Assembly: GCF_027887165.1 (NCBI RefSeq)
Contig: NC_077233.1
Span: 218,346,517-218,410,516 of the forward strand
Length of the DNA stretch: 64,000 bases
Direction of reading: 5' to 3'
Source of the DNA: Monodelphis domestica
Taxonomy: Eukaryota; Chordata; Mammalia; Didelphimorphia; Didelphidae
Numbering within the stretch: the first letter of the stretch is position 1; each line of letters starts with the position of its first letter. Below the pieces are notes generated by a model. It ran no database searches. It saw only the letters and a program-made list of their open reading frames with translations, and was not told the DNA's origin. This document shows, in pieces, positions 1 through 13,500 of this stretch. A program made the translations under genes and the position numbers.

Positions 1-1475
1 ATATAAAGTTCACAGCAGCCCGAGTAACATTATTTCATTTAAGCCTTAGAACAATCACGTGAGGTAAACACAGTAACAACATTCCTATTTTGCACATGAC
101 AAAACTGGGGCTTGAAGATATTAAGTATAGATAAGGTCAAACCCAAGTTTTCTGCAATCACTGATGAATATCGACATACAACTAAAGTTGAAAATAAAAA
201 TAGCTGGTATTTATAAAGTACTTCAAGGCTTGTGCAGCACTTCACATACAATATTTCATTTGGTTCTCACAAACCTGGGAGGGCAGGTGTTGCAAATATC
301 TCCATTTTAAAGACAAAAAAATGAGGCTGAGTTTCAGTGATTTGAATGTTTGAGGCAGGAAAAAAATGTCCAGAGTAAAAATCCAGTATTATATTCACTA
401 TTACACCTATATGCCCTTTGTTATGTGAACATAAAAATAAAAACAAAATTTTTAAAAACAGCATAAACTGTTATGCAATATAATTGCCAAGTTAAACCAA
501 AATTAAAGACATAGTTATCCTTAAAATGGGATGTTTAACTTGGCAAATTAATGGATGTGTAATCTTTTGTAAGAGGAGATTGATAAACCAGACAGAAATT
601 AAATCTTTCTAAGACCAGGAATTGTTTCTAGCAATACTGGAGATAAACCATTTAAAAGTTGCCAAGTCTCTAAACCCCAGTGTTTCAATTTACTAAATGT
701 AAAATGAAATAAGAGCATCTACCTCACAGAGGTGTTGGAGGATCAGGCAATATATAATAGGCTTACAAACCTTAATGTACTATGTAAATGCTAGTTATTA
801 TTTAAAAAGAGAAAGTGTCCCCCAAATGTAGCACTTGCTCCTTGAAATGAAGCAAAATTCTATTTCCAATCACAGTTAAAAAGAAAAAAGTATATAGTAA
901 AAACAAGCAACTCATTGTGGGCAAAAAAGGGAATTATGTCCTTAACATTATATTCCCAATTGCATTCCTTCAGAGATGAGACCCACAGATACAACTAATA
1001 CTGAGTACTGAATGATTTTGCTCCTTTTTTTCTCTTCCTTTTCTATTGTTTTTGCTTTCCCCTCCTTTTTAGAAATATTCTGTTATATGGAATAGCTTTC
1101 AGAGAGAGGTAAGAGATAAAATGGGAGAAATCTGTCATGTAAGAAAGCATGTCAATACATTTTTTAAAAAAGAAAAATATTCAAGCTAGAAAGTCAAATG
1201 TAATCACAAAGAAATTTTTCTTAAGGTAAACCTACCACAAAGTTTCCTTTTATAAGACAGCATGTACTAAACAGGAACTATTAATAGTCCTTATGAAGCA
1301 CTACCTTATTTTCATTGAAACGCTTCCCCCTAAACATTTTGACAGGTTTCAACATATGACTTGGAAATGAAATTTTTGTAGAAGACTCACATGTGCTTAC
1401 ATGTGAATTCTCACTTAAGCTTTAAAAGCCAGTAGCTTGTTCCTTATTAAGATGACACAAAAAAGTTAAACTTGC
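1..1475 (-). other. EIF3B intron 11 (partial), old repeats only
   Basis: No exon is recognisable. Old MIR-like SINE fragments are visible at about 30-130 and 190-340 (minus) and 655-800 (plus, ending in a TATGTAAATGCTAGTTATTATT tail). The rest is AT-rich unique-looking sequence. Confidence 0.7.
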
Positions 1476-1548
1476 CTTTCATTTCTACTACATCAACAGG
1501 CACCTGCTTTTCTCTCATTCGGAAGATTTCAAAGTTGGTGACCACACC
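1476..1548 (-). CDS. EIF3B: EIF3B exon 11, followed by a GC splice donor
   Basis: 73 nt, acceptor TGTACAG. Encodes [20 protein letters not shown] then VEMK plus one base. The exon ends AAAG and the intron starts GCAAGT (donor dinucleotide at 1474-1475), so this is a GC-AG intron. No GT alternative keeps the conserved ...VEMK(E) reading. The next exon is outside the window. Confidence 0.93.
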
Positions 1549-4500
1549 CTGTACAGAAGTAAGGGAATAAAGCAGTATAATAGTAATTAGTAAAAGAATA
1601 ACTGTACATAATAAACAAATAGCATAATACCATGATTGTAATGACTCGGAAAGAGCTCTACATTCAGCCAGAGATTGATTACTTTAAGCCTAGCCCTCTC
1701 ATTTTACAGGTAAGAAACCTGAGGTTCAGTGATTTGCCCCCAAATAGTACATATTATCTGCCCAACTAAAACACAAAGGATGACCAGAACTTAAAGATGG
1801 ATCATTAATAAGTAAATAAGTAAAGTTTTAAAGTAGTGGGGGGTTTTTGATCAACATTTTTCCCCAGTTATCAAATGGCCAAAAAACAATATGAATAGGG
1901 ATCTTTATAAAGGAAGAAATCTAACTTATCAAGCTATGTGAAAAATGCTTCAATCACTAATAGAGAAAACAAAAAAAAATTTTAAACTACTCTGATGTTG
2001 TCCCCCTCTAAACCTGACAGATTAGCAAAAAAGGAAAATGATCAAGACTAAAAAGAGCTGTGGGAAAACTAGGAATACTAATAACTGTTGGTGGAGTTGT
2101 GAACTGGGCCAAACACTAAAGCAATATGGAACAATGTCCTTTTTGACCTAACTAGCAAGATCAAAAGGAATATATACAAATATACAAATATATACAAAAT
2201 ATACAAAAATATCAATAACAGACACTCCTTTATAGTGCCAAAGTACTATAATTCAGGCTCCTTCAGAGCAAAAACTGTCTTACTCTTCTACTAGGACCTT
2301 CAGCCCAGAAAAACATAATAAATGCTTTATTTACTCATTCATCCAAAGAACTAGAAATGTAGGAGTGACCATCAATTAGGGGATAAATTATGGCTGATGA
2401 ATGTAGGGTATATTATTATGCAACAAGAAATAATGAAGGGAACACTTAAGAGAAACCTAGAAAGACTTGTAAGTACTGAGGTAGTGTGAGCAAAACCAAG
2501 AGAATAATTTATATAATAACGGCACTATAAAAATAAGCCCCTCTGATCAACATGAGCACTCTGATTAATAGCCTTTCCCAGAAAAAAAATGAAGGATGGT
2601 ACAGGGTGATAAGACTAAGGGTTCAGAATGAGAGATACATTTTTGGATATGCTAATGCAGGAATTTCTTTTCTTTAATTATATAGTTTTAGTTATAAGGT
2701 ATTGGTCTCTCCCCCCCTTTTTTTAAAGGGGAAGGAAAGAAAAAAAAATCAACCTTTTTTGTTAAAACTATTTCTCCTCCTAGAATGTAGTAATCTGGGG
2801 GGCAGCTGGGTGGCTCAGTGGATTGAGAGTCAGGCCTAGAGACAGAAGGTCCTACGTTCAAATCTCAAGACACTTGCTAGCTGTGTGACCCTGGGCAAGT
2901 CATTTGATGCCCATTGCCTAACCCTTACTGCTCTTCTGTTTTGGAACCAACATATAGTATTGATTCTAAGACAAAAGGTAAGCTGCCTGGCAGCTACACA
3001 TTTAGGATTAAATACTTTTCTATCACCTGCAGTTGCTAAATCACAAAACTCAATGACATATAACAGAAAAGTGCTAATTACTCTTAACAGAGAGGGAACC
3101 TGATGCAGTAGAAAAATGGCTAGCATTAAACCTGGGGGAATCAAATCTCTGCTCAGACATTATTAGCACTGTGGCTTTCTCTGAACAAGTCACATTTAAA
3201 TTCTGAAATTTAATTTCCTCATCTATAAAGCCACAAAGATCTACAAAGATCTTGTGGCAAAAGCAGTTTATAAACCTTAAATTGTTATATAAATGAATTA
3301 TTAAAAGAGAAAGCCCTTGTGATAATCTAGGCAAAATAAAAATAGTAGATCTATATAGGGAACGGGGTTATTTAAACTTGAACTGAAATGTCTGAGTAAA
3401 AGGAAAAGAGATGATCTCTATTTTGACTTACCTGGGTACCTTTTGGAGTTCTATCTACTTTGACACACAAGTAATCTCCATTCTTTTGCCAATGTAGTTT
3501 ACAGTCAACAACATTAAACAGATTTCTAACTCTGATTTCTTGTCTGCTGGGGAGTTGCATCAAGGTCACTCTGGCAGGAATGTCCTTATCTTCTGGCACC
3601 CAAAAAGCGATTATGTTACCACCAGGTGACCAAGAAAAGTCTCTGTGAGTGAAGATATCATGTTATCAAAAGAATGTTAGTAATTATGATTGATTGTGAA
3701 TATAACAACTGAAGATCATTTAATCTATTCTAACTATTCCAGGAAATTGCTGAAGAATATAAGATGGTATGTCAAGTTATTAATTTAGATAAATAAGGTA
3801 AATACAGAAGCCACAAGGCTAGCTGACAGAACATGTAGTTTAAGTAAAAATGGACAGGTCCTACTACAATCTGATGATTTCTCAAACACTTACATTATTG
3901 GGCCTCAGATCTAAAACTAGTAGGAACCTTAAAAGGTCCATCTAGTCCAACCCCATCATTGTATAGAGGAAACTGAGCAAGAAAAGCTCTAACACAACAA
4001 ACCTAGATGCCCAAGAATTATGGATGGTATAAAACATTTTATCCAATATTTTCTTCAAAATAGAAGTAGTAATTATAAAGAATAATTTGTGAAGACAAAT
4101 ATAACATGCATATATCTCAAAAATGTTTCCACCAGATGACGAGAATATTGACCACAAATGTCCTACAATTACAGTGGTATTTGATCATTGCAGCAAAGTG
4201 AGATTAGGATAACACAAATTGAAGACAATATGTACTGAGGTGTTCATAAATGTTACTGATTATTAACAGGAAATGCATCTTAATTTGTTGAAATAGTAGA
4301 GTGCTGGATTTTGCTTAGTTAGAAAATCACCCAATCTCCTTATGACTAACAGCAAGAAGAACTGTGTTTTAGAGTTCAATATGTGCCCACAAAAATGAGC
4401 TATGAAACTAAGCTGGAAACTATGACATCTTTACAGTCATATTCTGAGTAATCTTAAAGAGAAATAATTTTAATGATGTATGACTAATTCTTCCATAATA

Positions 4501-7500
4501 TAAAGGTTGGGTTAGCCTGATTCCTTCTGGAACCATCCACTATGAAATTATGAAAAATAATTACTAGGCTTGGCATTAAGTTTCTGTCATTCTCAAAGAT
4601 AAAATAAATAGGAAATGTTAACTCTATAATTAAAGGGGGGAAATGATCAGAACAAGAGGCAAAGTTTCTTTAAAGACAGAAAGCTAATAGGAAAATGTAA
4701 ATCACTTACTTTATTCCAGGGATTTTCAAACTCTTCTTATCCAAAAGGCCCATAGACTACAAAGAAAAAGATAGTCAAATAAAAACTTGTCAGAATTACA
4801 GTTCTCTTATGAGTCAACCCAAATACAACCAGAGGATAAGGAACAATATGAAAATATAAATATAGCTACCACTAAAAAACATCTAGTACAAGGCCTCAAT
4901 TAGTTCTGCCTAAAGAAAGGTTAGAAAGTAACACTAATTTGCTGGATGACAGACACTAGAAAACAAACAGTGGTCAGCCTTCATTGTTAGAGCCTAGAGA
5001 AACCAGAGGATTAACTAAGCTAAAAAGATAAAAAGGATGGAAGTAAATACCATCAAACAAAATTAGACATGAAATACTGCCTTGCCTTGATAAGTATATT
5101 CACTTACTGGAGTCTCATAGATGCTGAGAGTATCCATCGTCATTCGGGCAAAAAATTTGCCATCATGACTCCACCTAGGCAAAAAAGTCAGACATGTCTT
5201 GTCAGTTCCACAATTTTAAGAGTCTAATAAAAGGCCATCTTTGCTACTAATATTGAACTTACTTAAAAATGGGCCAATGGGCAGAGCTTTCACAATGAAA
5301 TCCTCGTTTCTTCTGTCCAGTGAGGATGTCCCATATAATTATGGCCTGAGGGTCATCCTGTGTGTCCATTAGAGGACTGAAAGTCACGAGATACCTACAA
5401 GAGAGAAAAGGAAAACACTCTATTAAGTTTCTCAGTATGTTCCTTTCTTTGATGTGTATAACCATGAAAAGTAGGTATTATATATCCCCAAGTTAGAGAA
5501 GAAGCAACTGAGATTTAAAAAATAAATGGCATAACCACACTGCTTACAATAAGAGTTCCAACTGGAGCCAGAGAACAGCTCACATTTCAGCAGTTACTAC
5601 TACTGGGCTTCAAAGATGATGGGCTCAGGAGCTCTAAATAGGCTTTCTTGATGCTAAGTGCTAACTGAAAAATGTTTTCCTTTGAAGTCTTAAGATGATG
5701 AAAAAATATGACATCCAAATAAAATGTGTCTGCCCTGGAGGCCAGGGAAGAAGAAAACTCTCATAAACCTCAATTATTGTGGAATTGATAAGACTAACAA
5801 GGTAAAAAACCACAGATGGTCAAATATGGTTGGTGTCTGAGCATTCATCAGCTGAGAGACCTCTATGCCTAGAGGCCTGACTGTTCACATACTATTGTCT
5901 ATATCCAGAGAGCCTATTTATTTTGTTTATAGCAAAAAAACAAACCCTGAAATCAGGTAGCTTCCTTAAAAGGAGATGACAAAATAAAAGAGGAAAACAT
6001 TACTTTCAGGGAATGCTTCACTCCTTGAAGGACTACCTGAGGCCTTGTTAAGGACTGACTCCAAACCACGGTTCATCTTGGCATGCAATTTTGATTTTTA
6101 CCTACATATATGCTCTGAGAGGCCTCTTTATTATGAGTCAGAACGCCCTTACTAAATATAAACTGTGCCAATACACTAATCACCTCACCCTATTAAACAC
6201 TAAAATTATATTCCAAACTGAAACATGTAAGCCGTGTCTAAATCAGTCATATCACACCATAAAATTTGTGGAATTATCCTTACAGTGGAGAGTAAGAGAA
6301 AAGGGGAGGTATTAAATAGCTTTTGTTTTGTCTTGTTTCTACATTGAAGGAGAGACATTAAGACAGGTTGGGCCTGAAGATACTAATTTGGGAGTCACTT
6401 AGCACCCAAATAATAGCTAAAATCATGAACAATGTAAGACAGTGAAAATAGAAAGAGCAGGAGATAGAAAACTGAGTCTAGGAGGACACACATAGGGGAT
6501 GGGGGAAAAAAACTACTGAAAGAAAAAGTATAGAAAAATGAGACTATTAATAACCAAGAAGCTAAGGGAAGAAAAAGTTACAAATATTAGAAAGCAAAAC
6601 ATCAAATGCTAGAGGTTAAAGATGAAAATTTCCCAGATGATTTACAAATTAAATTGTTTCCAAAGTGAGTCTTAATTAAATAGTGGGACTAGAAGCCCTG
6701 AAAGTAAGGTTTTAAAGAATTAGGAAAGAAAATGGAAAGTAGGTCAAGAAGACTACACATTCCTCCTAAATATTCAGGACACAAAAAAAGACTACATTCT
6801 GACCATGACAGCCCATAGTGACAAGGACCTGAACCTGGCCTTAATAGTTTTTCTACTTTAGATTCAGTTGTTTCCATTTGCTTTCATATTTAATGTTTTC
6901 ATCTAACTTTATCCTCCTTTGCTAGGTAAGATCTCTTGCACTTTTATAAAGAAATATTGAATGAAAGAATTGATTTCTCATTTGATAAGACACTATCACA
7001 AGAGCATCACAAGCCTCAACAGCATTGAAACGAATCTTATCAGATCTTATAAAGCATACCTTTCACAAGGTGAGAAGTCAATAAGTTGCACCCCCTGGTG
7101 GCTGAATCGCTGAATTTGTTTGAATTTTTCTCCCCCCCATAAAGCAATTCCTCTTTGATGGAAGGTAGCCAAGTAAGTGCCCTTTGGGGACCAGCGCACA
7201 TAGGTTTCTGTCCATCTCTGTGGAAATCAGCACCAACATTTACAAGCAAAAATTTAGAAAAATCATATAAAAGACAGAATTACAGGATTTAAGATTACTG
7301 CTCAATCACTTTCATTTTTTAAAGACCCAATTTACTTTGGCAGAATTATAATGGACAGTTAGTTATTAATCACTGAGAAAGTACTTTCATATGATGACAC
7401 TTAAGGACTTAAAAAAAAATTTAAGTGTACAAAAGTATTACAAGCAAGATCTCCATCCAATAGCCCAAATTCAGAATTATATATAATAGTATTCTTTGAG

Positions 7501-10500
7501 AGTCTTGCAGTTCCTGATCACTATTACTCTAGGAACCCCAAAGTTGGTGACACTCACCGCTCTTTCTTCAATGGAGACTGGATCCTTCACATCATTCCAG
7601 AATATGGATGTACGGTCCCCGGATTCAAAGATGACACTATACTGATCTCTGCATTCAGCCTCCTCCAGCCAATAGCGTAGATTTCCCTAGAATAATGAAG
7701 TGGGATAAAAATATTTATTACATGTCATCAAAAAATTTATTTTCAAATTTAATCACAAAAAATTGTTCAAATAAATGTCTAGTAACACCTTTATTTTCTC
7801 TGAAAAATTTAATAAAATAGCATTTAGCTACTGGGCACTTCTTTTTTAACTCTTTGAATCTAAATTAAAAAACAAAACATCATACCAAATCTTTGAAAGG
7901 CTGCTTCTCTGGAATGTCCCACTCATCACTGATTGTCATATACCTGAAAGAGATACTGACTTATTAGTAAACAATATTAAGAGTTCACTGAGTAGATCAC
8001 AGGGCTGTATGAGTATGTTTGTATGAAGAAAATTAGTCAAAAATCTGTACTTACTTGTCAAAGTCAGTGAAAAGGTTTACTCTGAATGTGTGCTGTTTGT
8101 CAAGCTTGTAGCCATCAGCATTTTTAACAGCATCCAGGGCATGAGCGGGGGAGACATACTCTAGGAAAATGTAACTGTACAAATATAAAAAGTACAAAAA
8201 TTGTCAAAACTAGGCTTTTGCATGTCTAGACATATTATTAAACCTTTTATGGCAGAACATTTGGAATCCTTTCAACACTGTGAATAAAGATTAAATACTA
8301 AGTATACATTTATCTGATGTCTCCCAAAGGCAGAAAATTTTACAATATACAGAACAGATAACCATAGCCAAAGCAGCAAGAGCAAATCCCTTATCAGAAC
8401 ATAACTCTTAACTTGAAAAATGGAAACACAAAGAAAAACTCTTGCTCTCCAGACAGTTCATACTTAATAAACTGAAAACAAGGCCAATTGATGAATATTA
8501 GAATATTTGCAGATTACAGGCTATAAAATAACTTAAGATATTCAAAGGATGTTTTACTGAAACAATATAACCAATACAGCCAACAATTGGAAGACCATTC
8601 AACCTATTTCTCAAAAGAAGATAATTTAATTATAATACACTGTTTGTTGATCTTTTCTCTCAAAATTCAGTCTATCAACTGATTGTATTTCTCTTCTGCT
8701 TCCTCAAATGTTATCATTTGTCTCAAAAATGTTTTGTAATAGTTTTCTTAAACCAATGGCTTTCCCAAAATGCTTTCCTTACAAGGCAATTGCCATATAT
8801 GTAACATTGAATGCCTACAGTTCTCTCCTTGCCCTACCTTGCCACCTTCCCAAAGTAAGTATGTTTTTTTCTGTCTTCTGAGTCCAAGACTAGTTGGGAG
8901 AAAGGAAAAACAAAACAAAACAAAAAACTGGTTCCTAAGGCTTGAATTCATTATGCCTGCTAGGACCATGGCAAGATGTAAAACACATTTAATAAACTCT
9001 TGCCAACCTTAGCATCAGCTCTTTAGATACCGTCTTGATCTGATGCTTTCTGGAACTAAGCTATACAGCTGTCAAGAGTGTCAACCAACCTGATACTATA
9101 TTGCCATGACCTATTGCAGGTCAGTTCTCTCCAGAAATTAACTTAGCCTTACCTGTCAAAATGAAATGGCCTGCATCAGGGTTTAGATCAAAGATATGTA
9201 TGAGGTATGCTAAAATGTACACCCCATGGGAACAGCTTTTAACTTGCATACAAGGTTCAACAATCTAAAAAGTGCCAATATTTGTCTAGTTATCAGGATA
9301 CAAACTTCTCCAAGGACAAATTTCTTTTCAAAGAAGGATTATTCTGGTTTTATGAGACTAACATGAGATGTATATTTGCCAGGGAAAATTTTTACTCATA
9401 CAGCAAATGCTGGCATCTGCAAGCAGCCCATTTAGATGAATTTGAAATGGACAATGGATAGGTCAGATTCATCAAATTCCTGCTAAAAGGTGGAGAAAGA
9501 AGCCAGAGTTGAGTCACCAAGTCTGACTCTTAAGAAGGTATGATTTCAGACAGAATTCTGATATGACATGAATTGATGTAATGAATCAAAAGAAGAATGT
9601 ATACAAGGTCTTAGGAACTCTGATCAGAGTAACTGATTGGTCGGTCAGTCCTGACTGTGCCCATCTTCCTCAATCCTTTTGGACATGACCAATACAGAAA
9701 TTTGTTTTGCTTGACCATACATGTTTGCAAAAACAAAGGTTGTGTTTTTCTTTTGTTCTCATGTTGGGGGAAGGAGAGAAGGGAAAAACATAAGATTTAA
9801 TCTTTTAAAAAGATAGCAAGATTATTCAAATTTACCTGACATTTCAATGGCACTGTGAAATATACTCAAGTAACTACCAGGCTACCTATTTTTCTTGATA
9901 TTCTTTAAGTAGTTAGATTTTTTTGTTTACTTAAAAAAAAAGATAAGGCTTTTTTTTGGCGTTCCTAAGTCATCCAACTTAGATTTCTATGAAAGCCTCT
10001 TCTCAGGATTTGTGACTGAATACTTGAATTGTATTTGTAAACAGTAAAGCAGTAAAACAAAACATTAAATGGATGTTAAGTGATCAACCAGTTTATATAA
10101 TCATAATTCAAGATCCACACTGTTATTTCCTTCTCTCTTTTTTCTAGTTACTTGTCTGACAAGTGGTTCACTGATAATTTGTACCTCTAGCCCACTGGCA
10201 GACTGATGGAGTGGTAAGGGGTGGTTGTTCACCTTAAAATCTGAGATTAAATACAATGTTATACACTTGTCAAGCAACCCTGAAAAGGATAAAAACGTTT
10301 TTCATCACCTACCCTTTAGTCTTTCCATCTTCTTCTGGGTAATAATCATTGGTTATTTTCCCAAATTTGGAGAAGATCTTGTGGATGACATTCTTTAGTT
10401 TCTCAAGACGGTCAGGTCCTACCTGAGGAACATTGTCCACCACTATCACAGAATCAATTCCATCAGCTTCCTGTGGTCTATCTTTGAGTACATCTCCCAG

Positions 10501-13500
10501 CAATTCTGTAATAAAGTGATGAAAAAATTTCATTCTCATTCTTTCTCCTTTGGAACTGTGATTAGTCACTGTGTTGATCAGAGTTAATAATTACTATGTC
10601 TTCTAGAATTTGTTGTCCAATTTATCTCCTGTGATCCTCTATCTCATTTGATCATGAACTTTTTTCCTACCCACAGGGATAATTTCTTCCATGATCCTCT
10701 AATTTGTTTACTATGTCACCCTTTATATCTAAATCGTGTACCTATTTGGAGCCTATCTTGGTATAGTCTATAAGCCAGTCTAGATCTCATTCCTGTCAGA
10801 CAGCTTTCCAGTTTCCCCACTAGTTTTTATTAAAGTATGATGAACTCTTACACTCTGAACACAGATTTCTAATTACTGACAAAGGTAGCACACTATTTTC
10901 AAGACTTTATTGCTCTTCTGCCTTGGAAGCAATACTTAGTACTGATTCTAAAACAGAAGGTACAGGAGAGAAAGAAAAGAAACATAAAGTAATATAAATA
11001 TGGAACAAAAGTCTAAGGAAAAAACTAACATTTTGAACTTCTACAGACCAACTGAATTTCAAACTACCTATATATAGGGAAAAAATATGAATTACAATGT
11101 TCCATTAGTAAAAAATTTGTGATGGTTTGAGACTTCCCATGCTATAGTGCATTGCCTATGGTTATAAGGATTATACAGCTAGAAATCACATTCTCAATCA
11201 GCAAATGTTATTTTAATTATTCTCTAGCTAATCATGAATAATTTATATTTTAATAGTGAAAAAGGAGGCATGCTGGAAATATTACCACATTGCCTGTTAC
11301 CAAATCTTTTATTTTGACTGTTGCTTTGATTTTTCAGCAGGGAGGGATAACAAGGAGGGTCCTGGCATGTTGGAGGTAGCATATGGTACAATCTGTGCTA
11401 CTTCAACTGAGTTCATTCCTCCTCCACCAATAAAGCAAAAATATACATTTTCTTTATAAAAAAAGATACATTATTGTATTCAGGGGTAGAGTTCTTTGTA
11501 ACCAGATCAACAAAACAATGTTATTGCAAAGTATGCAGTGAAACATGCAAATAACTTCTGGCTGTATAAGGGAATTTTCTTAGACCTATATAATCTTGCC
11601 CTTTCTTGACATTTTGACTAGGAAACCTGACCCTTGCTGTTCATTTAGGATGACTAGCTCTCTTTAATCTGGTAATGGGTTAGGCTCACAGTTTTATTGT
11701 TTCTGTTTCTGATTTGAAACAATTTCTAGTTAATGCCAATGCAGAGCTTTAAGTCTAGTGCTGAAGAAATCTTAATTTTAACCAAGGTCCAAGTGAGTTA
11801 TAGAAAGTTTGTCTAAGGCTATCACATTAAGAGAACTTACATTTTATTTTCTCAGAGAAATGTAAAATGTTCAACTAACTAGATCTTAAGTGTAGGAGCC
11901 ACTAAAATTCACTCAAATCATAGCAAATTTAGAAGCTTTCTTTCTTGAAGAAGGCAGACTATGAAAAGGGAGAGGAAGACAAAAAAAAGGAAAAGATAAA
12001 CTAGAAACAAATTAGAATCAACTATAGGGATGGCTAAACAGTGTGGTTTGTAAAAAGTAATGGAATTACACTGCTAGAAGACATAAAGAAAAATGATAAA
12101 TTCAGACAAACAGGAATATCTATATAAACTCAAATAGAGCTAAGAAGTTAGAATAGAAACAGAAAGATGTAAAATTCAAAATAAATGTGATCAAGTATTC
12201 TTGGTATTAGGAGAACCCTCTTGGCAGAGTCGGGGTAAATGATGCAAAATTCTGTAGATACACGAGATTAGTCACTATGTTGGCTGGTTTTTTCTTTCTA
12301 AGAAGGGAGGATTCTATTAGGGGACAAGTTATTGGAAAATGACTCGAGTATAAAAACCCCAAACAAAAGCACTGATAATCCCTTTTTTGAAAGTCAAGAT
12401 ACAGAAGTGAAGAGAGATGTTCAGTAAATTCTGAGACAAGTGTTAGTTTAGCTGATAATTGGAATGAAGGCTTCAGTGTAATCACCTGTTAACTAGCTTT
12501 AAAATGGTTAACCTCCATTCACAACTCTCCAAGCCTTCAAACTTCAAACTCCAGGCCTTAAAACTTCAGAAACCTCACAAAAGCTTCATTACCAGTGTAG
12601 TCATAGAAAGAAAAGAGGCCAGTCAGGCAACATTTTCATCCTATTTCTAGCTTTGTGACCTTGGGGAAGTCACTACGTGTTACTAAGTCTCAGTTTCCTC
12701 ATTTAGAAAATAAGGATATCTGTTGCACCAACCTCACAGCCTTATGAAGGGTTTTGTAAATCGTAATGTGCTACAATAGCAGAAGAAATGGAAATGGAAT
12801 ATGGCATAATAGCAATAGACTTATTAAGTAATAGGCCTGGCAAGAATCTCAATAAATTATGTACTCTACTTTGCTATTTCCATATTGAAATCAACATACT
12901 TTCTTATAATAATCCTTTCTTTTCTTAAAAGTCATTTAAAAAATTCTACTTCTGGTGGATTAACAAAATGGATTGTTAAAATGTACAGAAAACAAGCACT
13001 GTCCTGATACTAGAGAAGACATGTCTGAAGCACAAATCAAGAATCCCATTAGCTAGCTGCCAGTATGCGCTGGTACTAGAAGAGATCTTCCTCAGAACTA
13101 TTAGAGGGGCCTGCCAAACAGAATGGCATCATCAGCCATAGTTCTAGCCAAAGCTTTTATTTAAGAGCTCAGCTTAACAAATTAGTAAATCAATTGAAAT
13201 TGAGATTATATGACATTTTAAAACATTTTAAGAATGGCTTGCCATAAACATATTTATAATAAACCAAATTCAAATGTCTCTTTATAACATATAACCTTTA
13301 TATCATAAAATATCACAAAAGTCAGAAAAAGACTGAGTGATATAATTTCATTTGTTTCAAATATATTTCTCTAAGAGTTGGGCAGGGTTTAAAATATAAG
13401 GACATACTAAAGGAAAAACATCTTTATTCTTAATTAAAGGGCATCTAAAAACTTTCAAGACAAATAACTAAAATGTACCCTTTCAAATTGATTCCTAACA

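Larger units (their letters stand above)
1549..3431 (-). other. EIF3B intron 10, holding repeats
   Basis: From left to right: an old MIR-like fragment near 1680-1790 (minus), an old L1 3'-end fragment at about 1990-2750 (plus) with an L2-like piece at about 2240-2345, a tRNA-derived SINE at 2797-2982, and a MIR-like copy at about 3088-3310 (plus). Confidence 0.7.

Noticed and set aside
2797..2982. tRNA gene suggested by B-box-like sequence
   Set aside because: Part of a SINE present in about a dozen copies; no cloverleaf can be drawn.
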